The notes below the pieces were generated by a model. That model did not search any database. It was not told where the DNA came from and was given only the letters and a program-made list of their open reading frames with translations. Both the position numbers and the translations under genes were made by a program. DNA of 64,000 bases from Agreia sp. PsM10 (GTDB lineage: Bacteria > Actinomycetota > Actinomycetes > Actinomycetales > Microbacteriaceae). Of this stretch, positions 28,173-36,916 are shown one piece after another; position 1 is the first letter of the stretch, and each line of letters starts with the position of its first letter. The DNA lies in contig NZ_JARUXC010000003.1 of the NCBI RefSeq assembly GCF_030433855.1, forward strand, positions 124,001-188,000, read 5' to 3'.

Positions 28173-29089
28173 CCGGTTCGGATTCCTCCATCGTCGGACA
28201 GATCGTGGTGATCGCGATCATCGTGGTGATCGTCATCTTCGTTCTGGTGATCCTCGCCCGCTCGATCCGCATCATCCCTCAGGCCACGGCCGGAGTCGTG
28301 GAGCGGCTCGGCGCCTATCACAAGACCCTCGAGCCGGGCCTTCGGGTGCTCGTGCCCTTCATCGACCGGCTCCGTCCCCTCATCGACCTGCGCGAGCAGG
28401 TCGTGTCGTTCCCACCGCAGCCCGTGATCACCGAGGACAACCTCGTCGTGTCGATCGACACGGTGGTGTTCTTCCAGGTCACCGACGCCCGCGCGGCCAC
28501 CTACGAGATCGCCAACTATCTCGGGGCGGTCGAACAGCTTGCAACCACCACATTGCGCAACGTGGTCGGTGGCCTCAATCTCGAACAGGCGCTCACCAGC
28601 CGCGACGAGATCAACGGGCAGCTGCGCATCGTGCTCGACGAGGCCACGGGAAAGTGGGGCATCCGAGTCGGACGGGTCGAGCTGAAGGCGATCGATCCTC
28701 CCCTGTCGATCCAGGATTCGATGGAGAAGCAGATGCGCGCCGAGCGTGAGCGTCGCGCCGTCATCCTCACCGCCGAGGGCACGAAGCAGTCCGCGATCCT
28801 CGAGGCAGAGGGTCACCGACAGGGCGAGATCCTTCGTGCCGAGGGCGACGCCCAGGCGGCCGTGCTGCGCGCGAAGGGCGAGGCCGAGGCCATCACCACC
28901 GTGTTCGGGGCGATCCACCAGGGTGAGCCCGACCAACTGCTCCTCGCCTATCAATACCTGCAGACCCTCCCCAAACTCGCGGAGGGTTCGGCGAACAAGC
29001 TCTGGATCATCCCGAGCGAACTCACCGAGGCGCTCAAAGGAATAGGGCAGGCATTCGGCGACCGTGGCCCGACGACACCGACCAGCTGA
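28169..29089 (+). CDS. SPFH domain / stomatin-like (band 7) membrane protein
   Basis: A 306-aa stomatin/prohibitin homologue. One N-terminal transmembrane helix (IVVIAIIVVIVIFVLVILA) precedes the SPFH domain (RIIPQATAGVVERLGAYHKT, LEPGLRVLVPFID, DLREQVVSFPPQPVITEDN) and a coiled-coil rich in E-A-E repeats (AEGTKQSAILEAEGHRQGEI). Such proteins oligomerise in membrane microdomains and act with NfeD or proteases. The GTG start overlaps the nfeD stop; the GDPD gene overlaps its 3' end by 26 bases. Confidence 0.94.
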   Translation: MTGSDSSIVGQIVVIAIIVVIVIFVLVILARSIRIIPQATAGVVERLGAYHKTLEPGLRVLVPFIDRLRPLIDLREQVVSFPPQPVITEDNLVVSIDTVVFFQVTDARAATYEIANYLGAVEQLATTTLRNVVGGLNLEQALTSRDEINGQLRIVLDEATGKWGIRVGRVELKAIDPPLSIQDSMEKQMRAERERRAVILTAEGTKQSAILEAEGHRQGEILRAEGDAQAAVLRAKGEAEAITTVFGAIHQGEPDQLLLAYQYLQTLPKLAEGSANKLWIIPSELTEALKGIGQAFGDRGPTTPTS

Positions 29090-29870
29090 CCGCGGCGAGT
29101 GGTTCTCGCCGCCCGCTCCGCGGGTGCTGGCGCATCGAGGACTCGCCCTTGACGCGCCCGAGAACACGCTCGCGGCGTTCGACGCCGCGCTGCGTCGAGG
29201 GGCGATCTACATCGAGACGGACGTTCACGCATCCCGCGACGGCGTGGCGATGATCGCGCACGATCCGAGTCTGCTGCGAGTCGCCGGCATCGACGCCGAG
29301 GTCGCGAATATGACAACCGATGAGTTGCAGAAGGTCGACCTGGGCGACGGCCATCGCATGCCGACGCTCCTCGACGCCCTGAGAGCCTTTCCGCAGGCGC
29401 GGTTCAACATCGACGTCAAGTCGCAGCGCGCGGGAGTCGCGATCGCGCGCGCCGTGATCGAGGCGGGCGCCACTGGTCGTGTGCTCGTGACGTCGTTCTC
29501 GGCCAGCCGCCGGGCTGTGGCACTCGATCTCCTCCCGGGGGTCGCGAACTCGGCCAGCGCCCCTCGCTTCGTCGCCATCCTCGCTCTGGCGAAGCTCGGT
29601 GTGCTCGGGCTCGCCCCCTGGGTTGTCGGTGGCGTCGACGCCGTGCAGGTCCCCCCGAGGCGCGGCCGGCTCTCGATCGCGACGCCGCGCGTCGTGCGAG
29701 CGCTTCACCGCCGAGGTGTCGAGATGCACGTGTGGACCATCAACGACCCCGACGAGATACGACGGCTCCTCGCGATGGGCGTCGACGGCATCGTCACCGA
29801 CAGATGCGACCTCGCACTCGACGTCGTGCGAAGCACGGCCGAAGACCGCTCGCCGGTTCCGCCCGCCTGA
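29064..29870 (+). CDS. Glycerophosphodiester phosphodiesterase
   Basis: TIM-barrel enzyme of 268 aa that hydrolyses glycerophosphodiesters to glycerol 3-phosphate and an alcohol. Seen: VLAHRGLALDAPENTLAAF (catalytic His-Arg), YIETDVHASRDGVAMIAHDP (metal Glu-Asp and second catalytic His), FNIDVKS, and C-terminal HVWTINDPDEIRRLLAMGVDG then TDRCD. No signal peptide, so it acts in the cytoplasm. The GTG start lies inside the end of the SPFH gene. Its product could feed the same glycerol phosphate pool as GlpK. Confidence 0.93.
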   Translation: MARRHRPADRGEWFSPPAPRVLAHRGLALDAPENTLAAFDAALRRGAIYIETDVHASRDGVAMIAHDPSLLRVAGIDAEVANMTTDELQKVDLGDGHRMPTLLDALRAFPQARFNIDVKSQRAGVAIARAVIEAGATGRVLVTSFSASRRAVALDLLPGVANSASAPRFVAILALAKLGVLGLAPWVVGGVDAVQVPPRRGRLSIATPRVVRALHRRGVEMHVWTINDPDEIRRLLAMGVDGIVTDRCDLALDVVRSTAEDRSPVPPA

Positions 29871-29910
29871 CCTGCAGACTCTCTGGGAGAGTTCTGGTAA
29901 AGCTCCGGCT

Positions 29911-29937
29911 GGGAAGAATTACCCCTGTTCTGGGGTT
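29911..29937 (+). promoter_or_regulatory. Possible SigH/SigR-type promoter of rbpA
   Basis: GGGAAG at 29911, an 18-base spacer and GTT at 29935 match the GGAA-N17-20-GTT pattern of thiol-stress sigma factors (SigH of mycobacteria, SigR of streptomycetes). It lies 36 bases upstream of the rbpA ATG. RbpA is a known member of this regulon in Streptomyces. A TATAAC-like -10 just downstream (about 29938-29943) may provide housekeeping expression. Confidence 0.5.
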
Positions 29938-29973
29938 TATAACGGTGTAAGCAACGCGAGAAAGGACCACACA

Positions 29974-30336
29974 ATGGCGGATCGCAGCTTGCGCGGAATG
30001 AGACTCGGAGGCCAAAGCCTCCAGACCGAAGAAGGCGTCGTCTTCTCCCCGCGCTTGACCCACACGTATCACTGTTCCTCCTGCGGAAAAGACACCGACA
30101 TGGTGTTCTCCGCAGAGGCCGAGGCTCCCGACACCTGGGAGTGCAAGTACTGCAGCATGGAAGCCACACGCATGGTCGGGTCTGAGCCCGTCGTCGTCGA
30201 GCACGCGGAGTCCAAGACGCCGCGAAGCCACTGGGACATGCTGCTCGAGCGTCGCACCCGTGCAGAGCTCGAGGAGCTCCTCGAGGAGCGGCTCACCTAC
30301 CTTCGTGCCCGCCGTGGCCATAAGGTCAACGCCTAG
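29974..30336 (+). CDS. rbpA: RNA polymerase-binding protein RbpA
   Basis: Actinobacterial transcription factor that binds sigma factor and core RNA polymerase and stabilises the open complex. The 120-aa protein has the N-terminal tail (MADRSLRGMRLGGQSLQ), a zinc-binding core with CSSC and CKYC, a basic linker (ESKTPRSHWDMLLERR) and the C-terminal sigma-interaction helix region (ELEELLEERLTYLRARRG). AAAGGA lies seven bases before the ATG. It has its own upstream control region and a strong terminator downstream. Confidence 0.97.
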   Translation: MADRSLRGMRLGGQSLQTEEGVVFSPRLTHTYHCSSCGKDTDMVFSAEAEAPDTWECKYCSMEATRMVGSEPVVVEHAESKTPRSHWDMLLERRTRAELEELLEERLTYLRARRGHKVNA

Positions 30337-30356
30337 TACTCATCACGGCACGATTC

Positions 30357-30391
30357 AGCGCCCCGGTCAGCGACAGCTGACACGGGGCGCT
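30357..30391. terminator. Bidirectional terminator between rbpA and lnt
   Basis: A 15-bp stem (AGCGCCCCG plus GTCAGC paired with their complements, one bulged A) with a four-base loop. It fits the 57-base gap between the convergent genes. Confidence 0.8.
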
Positions 30392-30393
30392 TG

Positions 30394-32034
30394 TCAGTTG
30401 ACCCGGCGTCGTGCGGCGGCGGTGGCCAGCGAGAGCACCAGGCCCGCGAGGCCCAGCCCAGACACGAGGAGTTCGATGCCCGCGCCCAGAAGTGTCGCCG
30501 GGCTGGTCCGGGTCGCGAGCGGAACGTCCGCGATCATCGATCCGGCCTCGTAGGGGGCGACCGATGCGATCGTCGAACCGTCCGGGGCGATGATCGCGCT
30601 GGTGCCCACCGTGGAGATGTTCACGACGCTGCGCCCTGTCTCGACGGCACGGAGGCGGGCGATCGCCAACTGCTGCAGGTTCTCGTCGGTCTTGCCGAAG
30701 TCGGCGTTGTTCGTCTGGGCGAGGATCACCTGGGCCCCGTCGCCCATCATCTCGCGGGCGACCGCGTCGTCGGTGATGTCGAAGCAGATGGAGATTCCCG
30801 CGATCACGCCGTTGATGTCGAAGACGGTGTCGGTGGTTCCCTTCGAGTAGTCGCGTGTCACGAGGTCGACCAGGTCGGGAACGATCGCTCGGAAGATTGC
30901 GCGCGCGGGCATGTACTCGGCGAACGGAACGGGGTGTCGCTTGTCGTAGTGGTCGACCGAACCGCTGCCGGCCTTCCAGAGCAGCGAGGTGTTGAAATAG
31001 GTGTCCTCGGACGGGTTCGTGATCGTGCCGACGATGAACGGCGCATTCATGGCCTCGCTCAGGTAGTCGAGCTGATCGGCCGCCAATTGCGATCGGGCGG
31101 GGTCGAGGTCCGAGCCGTTCTCGGGCCACACGACCATGTCGACCCTCTGATCGATGATCTTCAAGGTCTCGGCGGTCTGGTCGCTCAGCACGTCGCCGGC
31201 GGCACGCTCGGAGAACAGCGACGCGTCGGTGTTGCCCTGCACCGCGGCGATGCGCGACGTGCCCTCGGTCGGCGCGTACCAGGCGGGCACCGCGAGTGTG
31301 GCGACAACGGCCACGGCTGCCCACAGGACTCGAGTCCTCGCGAGGACTCCGGGCGTGCGCGCGAGTTCGACGAGGAATGCGACGAGCCAGACCATCACGA
31401 ACGAGAGTCCGGAGAATCCGATCCAGCCGACCAGCGACGCATAGGGGCTCTCGGACTGGGAGAAGACCACGCGTCCCCACGAGAATCCGCCCTCGGGCCA
31501 GACGGCCGTGAGGGCCTCCCTGGCCGTCCAGAGTCCGGCGACCACGACGGGCAGCATCAGAAGCCGGATGCCGGCGCCCGGCCAGGTGATCGACGCACGA
31601 CCGTAGACCACGGCGATCAGCGCTGCCCCGACGGCGAAGAAGAGCGACTGCAGAATCGCCAGAGCCAGCCACGGGATAGGCCCGAGGTACAGCGTGAGCC
31701 AGAAGATGTGCACGCCCCAGAAGGAGAAGCCGCCGACGAGGCCGATCAGCAGTGCACCCCAGAGACGCCGACCGATCAGGGAGACGAGCACGAGCCCGAT
31801 TCCCAGGAACGTGACCGGCCAGACGTCCTTGTCGGGGAAACCCGTGTCGAGAGCTACTCCCCCGGCCGCCGCCGTGAGGAGGGCGAGCCAGTACGGCATG
31901 ATCGGGCGCGCGCGCTCGCTCGGGATGGACGACGGCCCGGGCAGGCGAACGGATGCGCTGCCCCCGGGTCGGGGGCGAGACGATGGCGCTGCGGGGTGCG
32001 CGGCGACGTTCGGCGGGCTCAGCTCGACGACCAT
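30394..32034 (-). CDS. lnt: Apolipoprotein N-acyltransferase
   Basis: Adds the third acyl chain to lipoproteins at the outer face of the membrane. The 546-aa protein has about six to eight N-terminal transmembrane helices (residues 50-235) and a C-terminal nitrilase-type domain with the expected catalytic residues: Glu in VVWPENGSD, Lys in HYDKRHPVPFAEYMP and Cys in ISICFDI. A final transmembrane helix follows. ATG 32034 is preferred because GGTGG lies seven bases upstream; GTG 32040 overlaps the helY stop. Last gene of the trmI-to-lnt run. Confidence 0.92.
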   Translation of the reverse strand: MVVELSPPNVAAHPAAPSSRPRPGGSASVRLPGPSSIPSERARPIMPYWLALLTAAAGGVALDTGFPDKDVWPVTFLGIGLVLVSLIGRRLWGALLIGLVGGFSFWGVHIFWLTLYLGPIPWLALAILQSLFFAVGAALIAVVYGRASITWPGAGIRLLMLPVVVAGLWTAREALTAVWPEGGFSWGRVVFSQSESPYASLVGWIGFSGLSFVMVWLVAFLVELARTPGVLARTRVLWAAVAVVATLAVPAWYAPTEGTSRIAAVQGNTDASLFSERAAGDVLSDQTAETLKIIDQRVDMVVWPENGSDLDPARSQLAADQLDYLSEAMNAPFIVGTITNPSEDTYFNTSLLWKAGSGSVDHYDKRHPVPFAEYMPARAIFRAIVPDLVDLVTRDYSKGTTDTVFDINGVIAGISICFDITDDAVAREMMGDGAQVILAQTNNADFGKTDENLQQLAIARLRAVETGRSVVNISTVGTSAIIAPDGSTIASVAPYEAGSMIADVPLATRTSPATLLGAGIELLVSGLGLAGLVLSLATAAARRRVN

Positions 32035-32036
32035 GC

Positions 32037-34493
32037 TCACGCCACCGACGAATAGGCCACGATGCCGCGGCGGATCAGGTCGAGTGCGTCGCGGGCCGCG
32101 CGGGCGATCCGGGCGTCCGGCTGGCCCTGGAGCTGGTCGAGCAGGTCGATGGTCTGCTTCGTCCAGCGAACGAAGTCTCCCGCCTGCATGTCGGCGTCGA
32201 CCAGCACGTCGTCGAGGCGGGCGCCGCGGGCCCACTGGTGCATGGCCAGGCTGAGCCCGGTGGAGAGCGGAGCGCCCTCGGGCAGTCGATGCCTCGCCTC
32301 GAGCTCCTGAAGCGAATCGAGGATGTGTCGGGTCGACTCGAGCGCTGCCCGGAACGTTCCACGGGGAAGGAACCGATCGGCCCCCTCGTTCTCCTCCCTG
32401 CGCGGCTCGTACACCAGGGCGCAGGCGATGGCGGCGAGTCCGGCCGCGTCGAGGTCTTTCCAGGCCTGTCTGCGCAGGCACTCGGCCACCAGCAGGTCTC
32501 GTTCGCCGTAGATGCGCTTCAGCGTTCGCCCCGTCGGCGTCAGGGTCATCTCTCCGTCGTCCTGCTCCGACAGGTACCCGAGCTCGACGAGCACATCGGT
32601 GACACGGTCGAAGACCTTGGAGATGGCTCCGGTCCGTGTGCTGATCTGCTGCGCGAGGCGGTCGGTCTCTTTCTTCAGGCGCCACCACCGCTCGGCCCAG
32701 CGTGCGTGCTGCTCGCGGTCGGGGCACGAGTGCACGGGATGCACCTTGAGTCGACGACGGAGATCGTTGATCTTCTTGGCCCTGGCATCCCGATCGGCCC
32801 GGGATTGGCTGTCGGCGCGGCCGGCTCCCGAGCGCTCGAGATCGGTGATCTCGCGTCTGAGCGCCGCGTACTCCGAGAAGTCGCCCCGGTCGCAGGCCAT
32901 CGATCGCGCGTAGCCCGCGAGCGACTCCTCTTGTGAGCGGAGCTTGCGGGCGAGATCGACGACCGCCCTGTCGGCCTGGAATTGCGCGAACGAGGATTCG
33001 AGGCTCTCGCGCGTTCTGGCGCGACCGAACTGCTCGATGAGGTTGACGGCCATGTTGTACGTGGGTCGGAAGCTCGAGTTGAGGGGGTAGCTGCGCCTCG
33101 ACGCCAGTGAGGCGATCGCCTGCGGGTCGAGCCCTTCTCGCCACTGGATGACGGAGTGTCCCTCCACGTCGATTCCCCGGCGGCCCGCCCGACCGGTGAG
33201 CTGCGTGTACTCCCCCGGCGTGATGGGCACCCGTGCTTCGCCATTGAACTTCTCGAGCTTCTCGAGGACCACGGTTCGTGCAGGCATGTTGATGCCGAGG
33301 GCCAGGGTCTCGGTCGCGAAGACGACCTTCACCAGCTTCTTCTGGAACAGTTCTTCGACGACCTCCTTGAAGGCGGGAAGAAGACCGGCGTGATGGGCGG
33401 CCACGCCGCGCTGGAGGCCCTCGAGCCATTCCCAGTAGCCGAGCACGGCCAGATCCTCGTCGAGGATCGTGCGGCAGCGATCCTCCACGATGTCGCGGAT
33501 CTCGTCTCGCTCGTCGGACGTGGTGAGCCGGATGCCGGCCCGCAGCACCTGCTTGACGGCCTGATCGCATCCGACCCTCGAGAACACGAAGAAGATCGCC
33601 GGCAGCAGATTCTGCCGGTCGAGCATCTCGATGACCTCGGGCCGGTCGGCACGTTCCTGTGCCGCACCCCCGCGATGGTACGAGCCGCCGCCGCGCCGGT
33701 CGCGCGAGCCACCCCGCCGATTCGATCCCTGGGGCATCGAGTTGCGCGCGATGCGCAGGAGCTCGGGATTCACCCTGTTCGTCGCCGCCTTGCCTGTGGC
33801 GTCGAACAGGTCGATCAGTTTGCTGCGCACCATCACGTGCTGGTCGAGGGGAACCGGCCTCTCCTCCGACACGATGACCGAGGTCTCGCCGCGGACCGCC
33901 TGCAGCCAGTCGCCGAACTCCTCGGCGTTCGAGACAGTCGCGCTGAGCGATACGAGCCGCACGTCGGAGGACAGGTGGATGATCACCTCTTCCCACACCG
34001 CCCCGCGGAATCGGTCGGCGAGGTAGTGCACCTCGTCCATCACGACGTAGGCCAGGTCGGTGAGCAGATCGGAGTCGGCGTAGATCATGTTGCGCAGCAC
34101 CTCGGTGGTCATCACCACGATGCGCGCGGAGGCGTTGATGTTCGTGTCTCCGGTGAGCAGTCCGACGCTCTCCGGACCGTACTCCGCGGTGAACTCCTGG
34201 AACTTCTGGTTGCTCAGCGCCTTGATGGGCGCCGTGTAGAAGACCTTCGCCCTCTTCTGCTGCATCGCCAGGAACACCGCGAACTCCGCCACGACCGTCT
34301 TGCCGGCGCCGGTGGGCGCGGCGACGAGCACGCTGTCGCCGCCCTCGAGAGCGCCGCAGGCCTCGAGCTGGAAGGAGTCGAGGCCGAAGTTCTTCTGCGC
34401 GGCGAACGCGTCGAGCAGGGGCCGACCCCCTCTCGCGCGACTGCGCGCATAGCGTTCGGAGGGCGACAGGGTGGCGGGATCGGATGCGGGCAT
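32037..34493 (-). CDS. helY: SKI2-type DEAD/DEAH RNA helicase HelY
   Basis: Large ATP-dependent helicase of the Ski2/Mtr4 family, 818 aa, probably acting in RNA turnover. Motifs in order: Walker A APTGAGKTVVAEF, the DEAH-like box MDEVHYLAD, SLSATVSNAEEFGDWL, FVFSRVGCDQAV, ETLALGINMPARTVVLEKL and QLTGRAGRRGID. The C-terminal third carries the DSHCT-like domain. The ATG overlaps the tatC stop by one base. The position downstream of tatAC is conserved in actinobacteria, including mycobacteria. Confidence 0.93.
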   Translation of the reverse strand: MPASDPATLSPSERYARSRARGGRPLLDAFAAQKNFGLDSFQLEACGALEGGDSVLVAAPTGAGKTVVAEFAVFLAMQQKRAKVFYTAPIKALSNQKFQEFTAEYGPESVGLLTGDTNINASARIVVMTTEVLRNMIYADSDLLTDLAYVVMDEVHYLADRFRGAVWEEVIIHLSSDVRLVSLSATVSNAEEFGDWLQAVRGETSVIVSEERPVPLDQHVMVRSKLIDLFDATGKAATNRVNPELLRIARNSMPQGSNRRGGSRDRRGGGSYHRGGAAQERADRPEVIEMLDRQNLLPAIFFVFSRVGCDQAVKQVLRAGIRLTTSDERDEIRDIVEDRCRTILDEDLAVLGYWEWLEGLQRGVAAHHAGLLPAFKEVVEELFQKKLVKVVFATETLALGINMPARTVVLEKLEKFNGEARVPITPGEYTQLTGRAGRRGIDVEGHSVIQWREGLDPQAIASLASRRSYPLNSSFRPTYNMAVNLIEQFGRARTRESLESSFAQFQADRAVVDLARKLRSQEESLAGYARSMACDRGDFSEYAALRREITDLERSGAGRADSQSRADRDARAKKINDLRRRLKVHPVHSCPDREQHARWAERWWRLKKETDRLAQQISTRTGAISKVFDRVTDVLVELGYLSEQDDGEMTLTPTGRTLKRIYGERDLLVAECLRRQAWKDLDAAGLAAIACALVYEPRREENEGADRFLPRGTFRAALESTRHILDSLQELEARHRLPEGAPLSTGLSLAMHQWARGARLDDVLVDADMQAGDFVRWTKQTIDLLDQLQGQPDARIARAARDALDLIRRGIVAYSSVA

Positions 34494-35287
34494 CAGGCGG
34501 CCAATTCGGTTTCGAGGCGATCGGCGGCCCGGGCGACCCGCCAGTCGTGGATCCACGCGACGCCGTAGGCGGCGAAGTAGAGAACGACCATGGGGATCGC
34601 GAGGAGGATCATCGCCGTGGGGTCGGCGGCCGGCGTGGCGATGGCGGTGAAGAGCACGATCGCCAGGATCGCGATGCGCCAGGACTTGATGATCGATGAC
34701 GCGCTGAGCACTCCGACGAAGTTGAGCAGCACGAGGAAGACGGGGAGGACGAACGCGATTCCGACCGCGAGCACCAGCTTGAGCACGAAGTCGTAATAGC
34801 CCCGTGCCGTGATCAGGTTCGTGTCTTCAGACGGGGCGAAGCTCGCGAGGAGTACGACGATGTGGGGCAGTACATACCACCCGGCGACGCAGCCGGCGAG
34901 GAACAGGGGAATCGACGCCCCGAGGAATCCGACGCTGTAGACCTTCTCGCGCCGGGTGAGCCCGGGCACGAGGAACGCCCAGATCTGGTAGAGCCAGACG
35001 GGCGACGAGACGACGAAGCCGATCGTCAACGCGATCTGCACCTTGAGGTCGAATGCCCCGCCGATGTTGTCCCAGTTGATGCTGGCGACCCGGCCCTGCT
35101 GCTCGCCGATCTCGGTGATCGGGCCGCGGATCGCGTCGAGCACGAGGTCGGAGAGGAACCAGCCCGCGACGGCACCGAGCACGATGCCGATGGCGGCGAT
35201 GAAGAGTCTCTTGCGTAACTCGAGGAGATGCGCGCCGAGAGACATGCGCCCCTCGCGATTGGCACGCCGCTGTGATCGGGCGGCCAC
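34493..35287 (-). CDS. tatC: Sec-independent protein translocase subunit TatC
   Basis: Membrane receptor of the twin-arginine pathway that exports folded proteins, 264 aa with six transmembrane helices. Conserved segments: REGRMSLGAHLLELRKRL at the N-terminus, FVVSSPVWLYQIWAFLVPGL and FELP-like EDTNLITARGYYDF. GTG 35287 was taken because the REGRMSLGAHL extension is usual in actinobacteria; ATG 35245 is an alternative with GAGGGG upstream. It follows tatA by five bases. No tatB is adjacent. Confidence 0.94.
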   Translation of the reverse strand: MAARSQRRANREGRMSLGAHLLELRKRLFIAAIGIVLGAVAGWFLSDLVLDAIRGPITEIGEQQGRVASINWDNIGGAFDLKVQIALTIGFVVSSPVWLYQIWAFLVPGLTRREKVYSVGFLGASIPLFLAGCVAGWYVLPHIVVLLASFAPSEDTNLITARGYYDFVLKLVLAVGIAFVLPVFLVLLNFVGVLSASSIIKSWRIAILAIVLFTAIATPAADPTAMILLAIPMVVLYFAAYGVAWIHDWRVARAADRLETELAA

Positions 35288-35292
35288 CGTGC

Positions 35293-35553
35293 CTATGGCT
35301 TTGGCTTGGACTCAGGCGAGACGACGCTCGGCGTCTGGTCGGCGACCGGCGCGGCCTGTGCTGAGGAGTCGGACGCGGCAGCGTCGGACGGAGACGCGTT
35401 CTCGTCTTTCATCGTCTTGACCTCGCTGCGGAAGATGCGCATCGACTGGCCGAGGCTGCGTGCGAGACCCGGGAGCTTCGGAGCACCGAAGAGCAGAACG
35501 ACGACGACGAGAATGATGAGTAGGTGAGGCCACCCAAATGCGTTACCGAGCAT
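35293..35553 (-). CDS. tatA: Sec-independent protein translocase subunit TatA
   Basis: Pore-forming component of the Tat system, 86 aa. One N-terminal transmembrane helix (HLLIILVVVVLLFGAPKLPGLAR) with the hinge FGAPKLP, then an amphipathic helix (SLGQSMRIFRSEVKTM) and a low-complexity acidic tail. It overlaps the upstream small membrane protein by 11 bases and is followed by tatC. Confidence 0.95.
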   Translation of the reverse strand: MLGNAFGWPHLLIILVVVVLLFGAPKLPGLARSLGQSMRIFRSEVKTMKDENASPSDAAASDSSAQAAPVADQTPSVVSPESKPKP

Positions 35554-35887
35554 CGGTCCGTCCTTCCCAGGCGTGTGGTGCGGTGATCAGTCTACCCCGC
35601 GCCAGGCGGGTGTCCCTGCGAAGCTGCCGCATGGTCGCCCGCCGGTCCCTCTCGCGATCCCGCCGGTTCGCCACCGCCGAGTAGCCGTCGAGAATGGCGT
35701 TCGGTGGTGAGTCCGATGCGAGTTCGTCGACGTTGCGCTGCAGAAGATCGATCTTGTCGGTCAGTCGTTCCAGTTCCTCGACGACCGCGATCCCTTTGCG
35801 GAAGAGACGCCACCCGAAGTACCCGATCGTGCCCACGAGCGCCAGCGCCAGAACGAGCCAGATCACGATCCACGACCACCACTGCAT
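35543..35887 (-). CDS. Conserved small membrane protein between pafC and tatA
   Basis: A 114-aa protein with one N-terminal transmembrane helix (WSWIVIWLVLALALVGTIGYF), a short coiled-coil-like segment (VVEELERLTDKIDLLQRNVDEL) and a very basic C-terminal region (ANRRDRERDRRATMRQLRRD). I do not recognise a named family. Its ATG is nine bases after the pafC stop and its end overlaps tatA by 11 bases, so it is probably translated as part of this operon. Confidence 0.75.
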   Translation of the reverse strand: MQWWSWIVIWLVLALALVGTIGYFGWRLFRKGIAVVEELERLTDKIDLLQRNVDELASDSPPNAILDGYSAVANRRDRERDRRATMRQLRRDTRLARGRLITAPHAWEGRTDAR

Positions 35888-35896
35888 CGTGACAGC

Positions 35897-36916
35897 CTAC
35901 GCGTTCGCGATCGTGGGGTGCTCGCCGGGTGCGGCGGGATACGCCGCGCGGGCGTCGACGGCCCATTGCCGCACGGCACGTCGAGCCTCGGGCGGGTCGA
36001 CCACGCGGGCGACTCCCGCGAGCCCGGCGACGAGCCGCGTGAGGCCGTGGAAATGGGCGACGCGGACGGATGCCCGGCTCAGCTCGCCCACGCGGGTCAC
36101 CCGGGTGCCCTCGGGCACGAACTCTCCCAGCAGGCCGAGCGCCTCGGGCCGGAATTCGAGGACGACGGTCGTGTGCTCGCCCGAGGTGTCGAAGAGAGAG
36201 TCGGACAGGGCCACGTCGGACGGCCGATGCTCGATGGGCAGGTCGGTGACGTTCAGGCCGTCGAGCCGGTCGAGCCGGAACGTGCGAACCGACTCGCGCG
36301 AGTGATCCCAGGCCCGCAGGTACCAGTCGTCGTCGTCGGAGTCGAGGCGCAGCGGGTCGACGCGTCGATGCTCCGACTGGCCCTTCGAATCGCGGTAGTC
36401 GAACTCGAGCTGCATTCCTCGCGACAGAGCGTCGCCGATGCGGGCGAAGGAGTCGTTCGTCGCCGCCGGCGAGACGATCACCTGGCTCGGTGCCTCGGAT
36501 GCGCCCCGGGCCAGCTTCGCGGCGAGGCTCGAATACGCGGCGGAGTCGACGTTCTCGGGCAAGGACTGGAGATACTGCAGCCCGGCGATGAGCGCCGACG
36601 CCTCGCGTGCGGAGAACCGCGGCGAGTCGTCAATTGCCACGAGCTGCGTGATGATGATCTCGTTCTCGTCGAAGGCGTCCCAGTCGATGTCGAAGAGATC
36701 GCCGTGCTGGTAGTTGCTGTCGCTTCCCGGCACGCCGGAGACGGCGATCAGCAGGACCGCCTCGCGGATCGTCTGCTGTGAGACTCCGAAGTGCCGGGCG
36801 GCGTCGCTCACGCTCACCTGGGTCTGCTGGATCAGGTAGGGAACGAGCGAGAGCAGGAAGGTCAGCTTGTCCTGGGCGTGGTGGAAGCCGCCGGGGGCGT
36901 TCTGGTCGCCGCTCAT
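35897..36916 (-). CDS. pafC: WYL-domain transcriptional regulator PafC
   Basis: Partner of PafB in the RecA-independent DNA damage response described in mycobacteria. The 339-aa protein has an N-terminal winged-helix region (TFLLSLVPYLIQQTQVSVSD then HFGVSQQTIREAVLLI), a central WYL domain (LEFDYRDSKGQSEHRRVDPL, DDWYLRAWDHSRESVRTFRL) and a C-terminal WCX extension. The ATG overlaps the pafB stop (ATGA), as expected for subunits of one complex. Confidence 0.93.
   Translation of the reverse strand: MSGDQNAPGGFHHAQDKLTFLLSLVPYLIQQTQVSVSDAARHFGVSQQTIREAVLLIAVSGVPGSDSNYQHGDLFDIDWDAFDENEIIITQLVAIDDSPRFSAREASALIAGLQYLQSLPENVDSAAYSSLAAKLARGASEAPSQVIVSPAATNDSFARIGDALSRGMQLEFDYRDSKGQSEHRRVDPLRLDSDDDDWYLRAWDHSRESVRTFRLDRLDGLNVTDLPIEHRPSDVALSDSLFDTSGEHTTVVLEFRPEALGLLGEFVPEGTRVTRVGELSRASVRVAHFHGLTRLVAGLAGVARVVDPPEARRAVRQWAVDARAAYPAAPGEHPTIANA

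Noticed and set aside
30394-33996. A single 1200-residue minus-strand frame joining lnt with upstream sequence.
   Set aside because: The first half is an out-of-frame reading of helY; the lnt start at 32034 and the helY frame each give full family proteins.
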